5,833 nucleotides of DNA from an uncultured bacterium (GCA_905215625.1 CAJMQQ010000092.1:1-5833); one strand, 5' to 3'. Shown: positions 1 through 4,926, counted from the first letter of the stretch. Made by a program: numbers and translations. The notes: generated from the letters alone by a model not told the origin.

Positions 1-104
1 GGTGCCACCATAACGGTAGGCGGTTGGTCCTTCTGCGGAGGGACTGTGACCCTCCGATTACATAGAAACCCGCAAGGGAATCTGAACGAAGGAGGGCTTA
101 GCCA
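1..104 (+). promoter_or_regulatory. Structured 5' leader of the toxin mRNA
   Basis: The leader can fold in mutually exclusive ways. Bases 27-33 can pair with 38-44 (7 bp, loop TGCG). GGAGGG at 37-42 can pair perfectly with CCCTCC at 50-55 across a 7-nt loop. The same CCCTCC is also a perfect complement of the toxin Shine-Dalgarno GGAGGG at 91-96. A first small hairpin is possible at 5-21 (GCC/ACC against GGT/GGC with one bulged A). Such leaders in type I toxin mRNAs (established for hok and aapA-type systems) hide the ribosome site until the RNA is processed. That this leader does so is inferred. The first 52 bases recur at 5782-5833. Confidence 0.55.
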
Positions 105-203
105 ATGAGTATTTCGGATGTAATGGCATTGTTCGGCTTATGCCTTGCATGCTTTAGTGCCGGCTACAAAGTTGGCCGGGATAGTAATAAGACACAAAAA
201 TAA
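105..203 (+). CDS. Small holin-like type I toxin (32 aa)
   Basis: A 32-residue peptide beginning MSISDVMALF and ending GRDSNKTQK. It has a short acidic N-terminus, one hydrophobic segment (about residues 6-22, rich in Leu/Cys/Ala/Gly) and a charged C-terminal tail. This is the layout of the putative holin-like toxins of Firmicutes type I toxin-antitoxin loci. Such peptides insert in the cytoplasmic membrane and depolarise or damage it when overexpressed. The start is set by GGAGGG at 91-96, eight bases upstream. The stop lies inside the 5' arm of the terminator at 196-241. A probable antisense RNA converges on its 3' end. The family assignment comes from size, composition and context rather than a diagnostic motif; the peptide could also be a small membrane protein of another role. 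Confidence 0.7.
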   Translation: MSISDVMALFGLCLACFSAGYKVGRDSNKTQK

Positions 204-241
204 CCGCCCCATGTCCTGAGAAAACAAGAGCGGTTATTTTT
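196..241. terminator. Bidirectional intrinsic terminator of toxin mRNA and antisense RNA
   Basis: A 12-bp perfect stem pairs 196-207 (AAAAATAACCGC) with 230-241 (GCGGTTATTTTT) around a 22-nt loop. It is followed by T residues on the plus strand and flanked by A residues at the other side. It can therefore stop transcription from both directions. The toxin stop codon lies inside the 5' arm. Confidence 0.85.
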
Positions 242-289
242 TAACTAATCTTATCTTAGGATCAACCGTCTATCGGTGGCATCCTTCTA
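196..289 (-). ncRNA. Probable antisense antitoxin RNA (about 90-95 nt)
   Basis: On the minus strand a TATACT -10 box (301-296) lies 16 bases from a TTGCAT -35 box (323-318). This predicts a start near 289 and an end at the bidirectional terminator. The RNA would overlap the toxin mRNA over the terminator and extend through its 3' side, as in txpA/ratA-type convergent pairs. Near its 5' end a hairpin is possible: GGAT/ATCC (259-262 with 281-284) outside ACCG/CGGT (265-268 with 274-277). Existence and size are inferred from promoter, hairpin and terminator only. Confidence 0.5.
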
Positions 290-295
290 TAATAT

Positions 296-323
296 AGTAT
301 ATCATTGATTCAAAAATATGCAA
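296..323 (-). promoter_or_regulatory. Promoter of the antisense RNA
   Basis: TTGCAT (323-318), 16-nt spacer, TATACT (301-296), read on the minus strand. The -10 matches 5 of 6 consensus positions; the -35 is weaker. It overlaps the plus-strand ATPase promoter and the palindrome at 316-330. Confidence 0.5.
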
Positions 324-333
324 GGCATATACA
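305..333 (+). promoter_or_regulatory. Promoter of the AAA ATPase gene
   Basis: TTGATT (305-310), 17-nt spacer, TATACA (328-333), predicting a start near 340. It faces away from, and overlaps, the antisense-RNA promoter. The perfect inverted repeat ATATGC-AAG-GCATAT (316-330) covers its spacer and part of the -10 box, as well as the -35 box of the opposing promoter, so one bound protein could affect both. Confidence 0.45.
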
Positions 334-351
334 GCAAAAATTCGTTGCCGG

Positions 352-390
352 ACCGCCTGCGTGCGCAGTAACAGTATTACTTTGGGCGGT
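352..390 (+). promoter_or_regulatory. Hairpin leader just before the ATPase start
   Basis: CTGC/GCAG (357-360 with 365-368) forms a tight inner hairpin. ACCGCC (352-357) is complementary to GGCGGT (385-390). The bases GCGGTTATT at 386-394 are identical to 230-238 in the toxin terminator, so this may be the remains of a second toxin-type terminator fused to the ATPase leader. No strong Shine-Dalgarno precedes the ATG at 396; GGGCGG (384-389) is the only candidate. Confidence 0.35.
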
Positions 391-395
391 TATTC

Positions 396-1142
396 ATGTA
401 TATTGAGAAAGTGGCAATAAAAAATTTCAAAGCAGTAGATGACATGGAGATAGAGTTCCGCCCAGGGGTGAATCTGCTTATTGGAGATAATGGTGTAGGA
501 AAAACGTCTATATTGGAAGCAATCACAGTTGGTTTAGGCGGATTTCTTACAGGTATTTCAGGTGTTCCGTCTAAAAATATTCAGCCGGACGATGTGAGAA
601 TCCAATTAACGGAGATGGGGCATGCGTCTTCCGCAATCCAGTATAAAACCCCTGTAGAAATTACATCGTATGTGGACGTCGAAGGAACTAAGTTTGCGTG
701 GACACGAAGACGGAAAGACCAGATGCCAAATTCTAAGACAACCATGGATAACAAACAGATTGCTAAATATGCACAGGAAGTTGCAAACGATCTTTCTGCG
801 CAGTTACCACTGCTTTGCTTTCAGAGTGAAGCACGCGTCTGGCAGACGAGACGCAGTGATTTTGGCACAGAGCTGAAGAAAAAATTAAATGACAGACGCT
901 GCGGTTATATTGGATGTCTGGATTATTCTTTGGATATTAAAGAATGGTGCCTGAAAATGGAGCTGGTAGCATTCCAGAAAGGCATGAAGATTGCTGAATA
1001 CGAGGCATTCAAGGAAATTGTAGCAGTTGTTATGCAAAAAATGAGTGATCTGCCGGAAAAGCCGGTTATTTCCTATTCTCAGCAGATCGGTGATATTGTT
1101 TACAATGAAGCAGGGGAGAGAGTATGCCAATCTCGCTTTTAA
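396..1142 (+). pseudogene. AAA/RecF-like ATPase, N-terminal part (frameshifted)
   Basis: This encodes the N-terminal half of a RecF/OLD-like ABC-type ATPase. It begins MYIEKVAIKNFKAVDDMEIE, the usual opening strand of the family, which supports the ATG at 396. The Walker A motif is GDNGVGKT at residues 30-37. The following region up to about residue 235 includes the helical insertion between Walker A and the signature. The reading frame then fails at a GAGAGAG tract (about 1114-1120) and ends in nine unrelated residues. Removing two bases there joins it to the downstream frame that carries the signature motif and Walker B. Such ATPases process DNA ends or sense foreign DNA; related ones work with an HNH nuclease in Septu and retron defence systems, but no nuclease partner is visible here. 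As written, the two halves cannot form one polypeptide without frameshifting. Confidence 0.8.
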
Positions 1143-1571
1143 GTGCCGGATATCAGTCTCTTTTATGTATGACGATGAATCTGGCTTATAGAATGGCACT
1201 TTTGAATCCAGAAGCAGGAAAGAATATGACGCATATTCCGGGAATTGTATTGATTGACGAGTTGGATATGCACTTACATCCGAAGTGGCAGTGGAATGTT
1301 ATTAAAGCACTGGAAGAAACATTCCCGAATATTCAATTTATTGTAGCTACACATTCTCCTATTATTATTTCATCCTGTAAGAATGAGAATCTTATTTTGA
1401 TTAAGGGGAATCAGGAAATTAAGTACCTTCCCAATGCGTATGGATATTCTGTCGAGGACGTTCTGGAATTACGTCAGGAAAGTACAGCGAAGCCAAAAGG
1501 AAATAGAGGTTTTGCGTGAAAAAGAAGTACCGGGAACTGGTGACACGAGGAAAATAACGAGTAATTACTGA
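1124..1571 (+). pseudogene. AAA/RecF-like ATPase, C-terminal part (second frameshift, tail lost)
   Basis: The continuation of the upstream ATPase in another frame. The open frame from the ATG at 1124 to 1519 (131 aa) has the ABC signature LSAGYQS (residues 6-12), Walker B IVLIDELD with catalytic Glu46, and the switch His77 in VATHSP. After QESTAKPK the frame runs into GNRGFA and stops. A one-base shift at the AAAAGGAAA tract (about 1496-1503) continues as EIEVLREKEVPG to a stop at 1569-1571, and the first part of that fits the family tail better. Full-length relatives normally continue with a further helical segment, which is missing here. Loss of the tail close to the arm repeats at 1582 suggests truncation at an element edge. 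The 1124 ATG has no convincing ribosome site, so separate translation is doubtful. Confidence 0.75.
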
Positions 1572-1581
1572 CAAAAAATAA

Positions 1582-1603
1582 AATAGGGCACTAATAGGGT
1601 ACC
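1582..1603 (+). repeat. Left pair of 11-bp integrase arm repeats
   Basis: Two tandem units, AATAGGGCACT and AATAGGGTACC. They match the right pair at 1867-1888 in spacing and orientation. Aligned over 1585-1607 against 1870-1892, 19 of 23 bases agree. Confidence 0.7.
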
Positions 1604-1627
1604 AAAAGGGCTATCGAAGCCCAGGAA

Positions 1628-1646
1628 CCCAGTGTTTATGCGGCCT
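1628..1646 (+). repeat. 19-bp imperfect direct repeat, copy 1
   Basis: ACCCAGTGTTTATGCGGCC at 1628-1646 resembles AGCCAGTATTTGTGCGGCT at 1751-1769 (15 of 19 identical). The two copies bracket the tRNA-like core and its terminator. They may be core-type integrase sites, accessory-factor sites or relics of earlier integration; the sequence alone does not decide. Confidence 0.5.
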
Positions 1647-1648
1647 CC

Positions 1649-1708
1649 AGCGACTGGCAATCAAGGTCTGCAACGCCCTGATCACCAGTTCAAATCTGGT
1701 TGTCGCCT
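1649..1708 (+). other. tRNA-Cys-like attachment core with a shrunken D-arm
   Basis: The 3' half reads as tRNA-Cys(GCA). The anticodon loop is CTGCAAC (1668-1674, anticodon 1670-1672), the variable region is GATC, and the T-arm is perfect: ACCAG-TTCAAAT-CTGGT (1684-1700). The acceptor strand TGTCGCC (1701-1707) and discriminator T follow. The 5' acceptor strand AGCGACT (1649-1655) pairs at five of seven positions. Only about 7 bases remain where a D-arm of roughly 19 should be, and the anticodon stem has an A-C mismatch. It is therefore not a working tRNA. It is best read as the tRNA 3' half carried in attP, or as a decayed tRNA. No CCA is encoded. Confidence 0.6.
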
Positions 1709-1710
1709 CT

Positions 1711-1741
1711 AAGGAATCATCGAAAGATGGTTCCTTTTTTT
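1711..1741 (+). terminator. Intrinsic terminator after the tRNA-like core
   Basis: An 11-bp stem pairs AAGGAATCATC (1711-1721) with GATGGTTCCTT (1726-1736), with one G-T wobble, around a GAAA tetraloop. It runs into T7 (1735-1741). It sits where a tRNA gene's own terminator would be, so it was probably carried along with the tRNA 3' end. It may also end ATPase transcription. Confidence 0.85.
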
Positions 1742-1781
1742 GTCTGGAAAAGCCAGTATTTGTGCGGCTCCCCAGACTTTT
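1742..1781 (+). terminator. Second hairpin with T-run containing repeat copy 2
   Basis: GTCTGG (1742-1747) pairs with CCAGAC (1772-1777), and AGCC (1751-1754) with GGCT (1766-1769) inside. TTTTATT follows. The inner arm is the second copy of the 19-bp repeat. It could be a backup terminator or a recombination site. Confidence 0.45.
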
Positions 1782-1797
1782 ATTAAATTTTGATGGG

Positions 1798-1832
1798 GGA
1801 AATTTACAAGGCAGATTTCCTTATAAATTTCC
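1798..1832. repeat. 14-bp inverted repeat between att core and int
   Basis: GGAAATTTACAAGG (1798-1811) and CCTTATAAATTTCC (1819-1832) are complementary at 13 of 14 positions across a 7-nt spacer (CAGATTT). No T-run follows on either strand, so it is a poor terminator. It may bind Int/Xis, mark an att subsite, or end the int mRNA as a stable hairpin. Confidence 0.6.
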
Positions 1833-1866
1833 GCCAGAGACCATTTCAAACCTCTTTTGAGTGAAA

Positions 1867-1888
1867 AATAAGGCACCAATAAGGCACC
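1867..1888 (+). repeat. Right pair of 11-bp integrase arm repeats
   Basis: Two perfect tandem copies of AATAAGGCACC lie just beyond the 3' end of int. They are the counterpart of the pair at 1582-1603. Confidence 0.75.
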
Positions 1889-1902
1889 AAAATATTTTTC
1901 AG

Positions 1903-3053
1903 CTATTCTAACGATTGTACAGCAGAAAAAGCGCGGTCCAGATCTGTATGTACATATGTATCATAGGTAATCTTCACCGAAGCATGTCCAAGTAACTGAC
2001 TGATCACTTTGATATCGACATTAGCCTTAATCAGTTGCGTTGCAAAGGTGTGACGCAAGGCATGGATGGTTACTGGTTTGATGCCGAGTGATTTCTGCAT
2101 GTTTTGAAATATCCGGTAAAATGAATTCTGAACTACCATCTTTCCTGTGGATGTGTAGATCACAAATTGCGACTGGATATGCCTGTGCTCCTGTAACTCC
2201 TTTAAACGCGCCAGAGCTGCCAGAGCTTTGCTGTTGAGTGGAACCTGTCGTGTGCCGGAGCGGGATTTGGTAGAAGTAATGATCTGCTTGCTTCCAGTGG
2301 CATTTTCAGAATCGCGTTTTTTGATGCGGGATGCGTTTTGGCAGATGGTAAGCGTCTTAGTGCGCAGATTAACATTATCCCAGGTCAATGCCAGTGCTTC
2401 GCCAGAACGAATTCCGGTATTGGCAATCAGGACATAGGCAGAAGCGTACCAGTATTTAGGCTGTCCATTTTTATATAGGGCATTTTGATCCTTTTCCAGA
2501 CGATCTATATCAGCTTCTGACAGGATCTCAATTTCTTTGGTCCGAATTTTCAGGTTTTCCTGTTTAGGGAGCCGTACACCATCTACAGGATTATATCCTG
2601 TATCCCGAACCGCAACTGCGTAGCGGAAGCAGTTATTCAGAAGATCATAGACTTTTTTGAGACTGGAATAGGAAAGCGTAGTGGTGTAAGAGTTGATCAA
2701 TGTCTGGATTTCCATACTGGTCAGTGTTCCAAGCTGACTGCGTCCGACAGGGGTATTTTTAATCTGTTTTTGATAGGTTCGTTCCAGACGGTCATAGGAA
2801 GCGGCTTTCAGACTTGGCATTTTAACCGAGGTAAGCCATTGCTCGATATAAGAATTAACTGTCTGTTTTTGCGGAATGATTTCCTTTTTTAGTGTCTTCA
2901 GATAGAATTGATCGAGTTCTTTTTGAACTTCTTTTTCTGAAGTACCAGTAACGTAAAACGTGTCATATCCGGCAATACGCAGGCGTTGCCGTTGGCCTTT
3001 TTCTGAATATTACCTCGTCCTTTTCGTTTTCTGCTAGTTGTAGTAGCAGCCAT
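1903..3053 (-). CDS. Tyrosine integrase (Tn916/phage type), frameshifted near N-terminus
   Basis: This is a site-specific recombinase that would integrate and excise the element at the neighbouring att site. The C-terminal catalytic domain is complete. Counting from the ATG at 2820, it has Arg138 (NTGIRSGEAL), Lys185 (STKSRSG), His253 and Arg256 (HALRH), His279 (LLGHAS) and the nucleophile Tyr289 (YDTYVH). A core-binding SAM-like domain spans about residues 1-90. The natural start is the ATG at 3053, preceded by AAAGGAG six bases away. It opens with a basic stretch (MAATTTSRKRKGRGNIQKKA) and an arm-binding domain. One base is missing near 2989-2991 (a GGCCAACGGC context), so the first 21-22 codons are out of frame with the remaining 360 or so. 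With the base restored the protein would be about 383 aa, a normal length. Translation from 2820 would give a 305-aa protein without the arm-binding domain, and probably not a working integrase. It lies downstream of xis, separated by a hairpin terminator. Confidence 0.9.
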
Positions 3054-3068
3054 AATGTCTCCTTTCAT

Positions 3069-3111
3069 AAAAATGACGGCTCGCAGGGAATTGTTCTCTT
3101 ACGAACCGTCA
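3069..3111 (-). terminator. Attenuator-like terminator between xis and int
   Basis: On the minus strand CGTCA-containing arms 3111-3102 and 3083-3074 pair at nine of ten positions around an 18-nt loop. Five T residues (3073-3069) follow, ending just before the int ribosome site. Read-through would control int expression relative to xis. The position is seen; the regulatory role is inferred. Confidence 0.65.
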
Positions 3112-3129
3112 GCATATTGTGGAAGAAAG

Positions 3130-3324
3130 CTAGAATAAGATTTCCTTCCCGGCGTTTTCCAGAATCCATCGTTGAATTGCGTCATCACTGGTTACATACT
3201 GCCGTCCCACTTTTACAACGGGAAGAACGCCTGCGTGCAGCAGTTGACGCAGCTTGGTTTTCCCAAAAGGGAAAATAGTCAGCAGATCTGAAAAAGAATA
3301 TAAATTGTTGTATACCATGGTCAT
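3130..3324 (-). CDS. Excisionase (Xis-type, winged HTH)
   Basis: A small DNA-binding protein of the excisionase family (HTH_17/MerR-like fold). It bends att DNA and biases the integrase towards excision. The core YSFSDLLTIFPFGKTKLRQL holds the helix-turn-helix (about residues 8-30). The wing is GVLPVVKVGRQYVTSDDAI (about 33-51), and WILEN follows near the end; this pattern is characteristic. The gene lies 76 bases upstream of int in the same direction, as in Tn916-like elements. AAAGGAG (3334-3328) is only three bases from the ATG at 3324, so the second ATG (3318, nine bases away) may be the real start, giving 62 aa. The gene looks intact. Confidence 0.85.
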   Translation of the reverse strand: MTMVYNNLYSFSDLLTIFPFGKTKLRQLLHAGVLPVVKVGRQYVTSDDAIQRWILENAGKEILF

Positions 3325-3334
3325 AGTCTCCTTT

Positions 3335-3349
3335 CTGTGAATTTCACAG
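3335..3349. promoter_or_regulatory. Palindromic operator candidate upstream of xis
   Basis: CTGTGAA-T-TTCACAG is a perfect 7-bp inverted repeat directly abutting the xis ribosome site. A repressor bound here, or the same arms folded in RNA, could limit Xis synthesis. The binding protein is unknown. Confidence 0.45.
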
Positions 3350-3359
3350 ATATGGTGTA

Positions 3360-3380
3360 TAAACTCAAAGGCTGAGTTTA
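3360..3380. repeat. Hairpin over the stop codon of the gene upstream of xis
   Basis: TAAACTCA (3360-3367) and TGAGTTTA (3373-3380) pair perfectly around a 5-nt loop. The TAA stop of the upstream gene lies in one arm. There is no adequate T-run, so termination would be weak at best. Confidence 0.5.
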
Positions 3381-3858
3381 CAGAGGCTGCTCATTTTCTG
3401 GAATATTTTTTAGCCGCAGGCCGACAAGGCCAGCCATAGGGTTTTTATCTGTTTCGTGAATGCGTTTCTTGCTACAGCCTTCAATATTAGTGGTAAGCCA
3501 TGCAGAAAAAGAATTATAAGTTGTAACAGGCAAATCGTAGGTGTTGCAAAAATCGCAGTAATACTGGTACAGTTCCTGGAGATAAAGTTTATCCGCAGGA
3601 TCCTTGGTGACATCCAGACAGTGATCAACAAATATGGGAATGCTTCGTGTATAGTCATATTCCCGATAACGCCAGTTCTGCTTTAACCGATCGGCAGCCG
3701 GGCATGGGGAAAAGGTATAATGATTGTTGATAACTTTACCCAATGCTTTCAAACAGGTGGATATAATATCATCCTTTGTCTCTTTCCAGGGATGTTTCCT
3801 GTAACGCAGAGTTGATACGCTCTCCTAAAATCATTTGTATTAATTCCTCTATTGACAT
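3378..3858 (-). pseudogene. Unknown mobile-element protein, D5-like C-terminal character, frameshifted
   Basis: Two overlapping frames appear to be one gene. The first starts at an ATG at 3858, behind AGGAGTGAAAGG, and reads MSIEELIQMILGERIN, but it stops after 29 aa (3769). The second frame is open from 3824 to 3378 and reads RYRKHPWKETKDDIISTCLK, then continues through residues also reachable from a weak TTG at 3752 (124 aa). Removing one base at about 3800-3824 fuses them into a protein of roughly 160 aa. The second half (LYLQELYQYYCDF, then a short Phe/Trp segment) resembles the winged-helix C-terminus of D5/P4-type primase-helicases, but no helicase motifs are present. I do not recognise the full protein. 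It sits 23 bases after the Rad52-like gene and upstream of xis, apparently in one operon. Confidence 0.5.
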
Positions 3859-3881
3859 CTTGGCAATTCCTTTCACTCCTG

Positions 3882-4628
3882 TTAAGCTGCAACAATCGGT
3901 TTGGACTTCTTCAAACCACTCATAGCATCCCGATAATGTTCCGGCTTCATCTGACTAATATCATCCAGATGATAACGTGCCAAAACCTGTTCCACAGGAA
4001 TTCCTGTCCGATTCAATTCTTTCTGCAGATCCGCACGCATTTTCTCTGATAACTGTGCCTTTACTTCTTCTGGCATATTTTTCATTTTCTTCGGTGCTGA
4101 TGCTTCTTTCTTTGCCTGCATACGAAACACAGTAAATCCCTTGCTATTACAAATTTCCAACGCATTGATTTCCCGCCCTGAATCGTATCCAATCGCAGAC
4201 ACACGAAAGTGCTCCGAAGTTGTATAGCGTTTTCCATCATAACGGATTGCTGCTTTCTCCGCAGGAATCCAGATAAAAGGTGCAGAATACAGTTCTCTTC
4301 CAATCCCCCAATTCACACATGCACGCTTGAAGCTGTCGGATGCCTGCCCTTTTTCCTTTTCCGTATAACTTTCTGTATCCACATCCTGCTTAGCAATCCA
4401 CTGTTGTTTTTCTTTATCCCACACTTCTACCGTACAGTACAGGTTTCCACCAATCTCCTGATGACTCCGCTTCCACCCACAAGGCGAATAACATTCATCC
4501 AGAATCTTCTGATCGACTCTTGCATCTTTATACAAAAGCAAGCTCAGCCCATTCTCGTTGATCGTCCCTATCCGGCATTCAATTTCGTTTACCTCTAATA
4601 AACGGATTTCATTCTTTTCACTCTTCAT
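3882..4628 (-). CDS. Rad52-like single-strand annealing protein (mobile-element type)
   Basis: A probable DNA-annealing recombinase of the Rad52 superfamily, which coats single strands and pairs them during element recombination or repair. Numbering is from the ATG at 4628 (248 aa). The fold region covers about residues 5-125. The diagnostic stretch is KQDVDTES (80-87), then EKGQASDSFKRACVNWGIG (91-110) and ELY (112-114). This parallels the Rad52 pattern of K-D-x-G, S/T-D-x-x-K-R-A and G-x-x-LY. The usual glycine after KxD is Asp83 here. The C-terminal third (from about 170) is charged and Lys-rich, with MKNMPEEVKAQLSEKM. I chose 4628 over the longer frame to 4703 because GGGGGTGA lies five bases upstream and the start overlaps the RadC stop by 11 bases, which indicates translational coupling. 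The extra 25 residues of the longer frame are a shadow of RadC. Confidence 0.6.
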   Translation of the reverse strand: MKSEKNEIRLLEVNEIECRIGTINENGLSLLLYKDARVDQKILDECYSPCGWKRSHQEIGGNLYCTVEVWDKEKQQWIAKQDVDTESYTEKEKGQASDSFKRACVNWGIGRELYSAPFIWIPAEKAAIRYDGKRYTTSEHFRVSAIGYDSGREINALEICNSKGFTVFRMQAKKEASAPKKMKNMPEEVKAQLSEKMRADLQKELNRTGIPVEQVLARYHLDDISQMKPEHYRDAMSGLKKSKPIVAA

Positions 4629-4902
4629 CCAGTTCACCCCCGTCGCGAAAACTATAATAATCAGTATCTCCAACGATAATATGGTCAATGACAGAAATTC
4701 CAAGAATAGCTCCGGCTCGCTGCAGGCGTTCCGTCAGTTTTTTATCTTCATAGCTCGCTTCCGGATCCCCAGACGGATGATTATGCAAACAGGCAATAAA
4801 TGCCGAATTATTGATAATTGCCAGTTTAAAAATTTCTTTCATATCCACATAACAGGCATTCAACGTTCCTACTGCTGCAATTTCCAAGGCTTGAATCTCC
4901 AA
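4618..4902 (-). pseudogene. RadC-family JAB/JAMM protein, 5'-truncated
   Basis: The C-terminal part of a mobile-element RadC protein. The JAMM metal-binding motif is complete: H40-N-H42-PSGDPEA-S50-YE-D53. Typical family blocks surround it: AVGTLNACYVDMKEIF before, then LTERLQRAGAILGISVIDH and SFRDGGE after. In related proteins the conserved domain starts several tens of residues earlier, including a conserved upstream Glu of the JAMM site. Here the frame is cut by a TGA at 4913-4911, just before the region aligning with the family's LDTK/LNTK strand. Only a TTG codon (4902) could start it, without a good ribosome site. The biochemical role of these proteins is unresolved; they are common beside recombination genes on integrative elements. 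The stop overlaps the Rad52-like start, so the two were expressed together. Confidence 0.8.
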
Positions 4903-4926
4903 TGTAACCGATCAAAAGGTAATAAT

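Larger units (their letters stand above)
1582..1888. other. Probable attP site of the integrase (arm-core-arm)
   Basis: Two tandem 11-bp repeats lie at 1582-1592 and 1593-1603 (AATAGGGCACT, AATAGGGTACC). A second tandem pair lies in the same orientation at 1867-1877 and 1878-1888 (AATAAGGCACC twice). The consensus is AATARGGYACY. Between them sits a tRNA-like core (1649-1708). Paired direct repeats flanking a core next to int are the arm-type binding sites expected for the N-terminal domain of lambda/Tn916-type integrases. Arms on both sides of one core indicate attP rather than attL or attR, and hence an unintegrated or tandem form. The exact crossover is unknown; integrases that use tRNA genes often cut in the anticodon or T loop. 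Confidence 0.6.

Noticed and set aside
1108..1130. Programmed ribosomal frameshift in the ATPase
   Set aside because: There is no slippery heptamer with a downstream pseudoknot, and a second shift occurs near 1496-1503; a GA-tract indel is simpler.
885..1199. Minus-strand 104-aa open frame inside the ATPase
   Set aside because: It is a shadow of the coding strand, with no ribosome site or recognisable domain.
1649..1708. Functional tRNA-Cys gene
   Set aside because: The D-arm is nearly absent, two acceptor positions and one anticodon-stem position mispair; an att core or tRNA relic fits better.
3456..3686. Plus-strand open frame opposite the gene upstream of xis
   Set aside because: It is a shadow frame without a start signal; the minus-strand reading has operon context.
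4629..4703. Longer start of the Rad52-like gene with a hydrophobic N-terminus resembling a membrane anchor
   Set aside because: The 25 extra residues are an out-of-frame reading of the RadC tail; the ATG at 4628 has a ribosome site and a typical overlapping start.
4558..4926. In-frame upstream extension of the 74-aa gene (197 aa in total)
   Set aside because: It runs antisense through the well-supported RadC and Rad52-like genes and has no family character; AAAAGGT and the ATG at 4927 give a better start.
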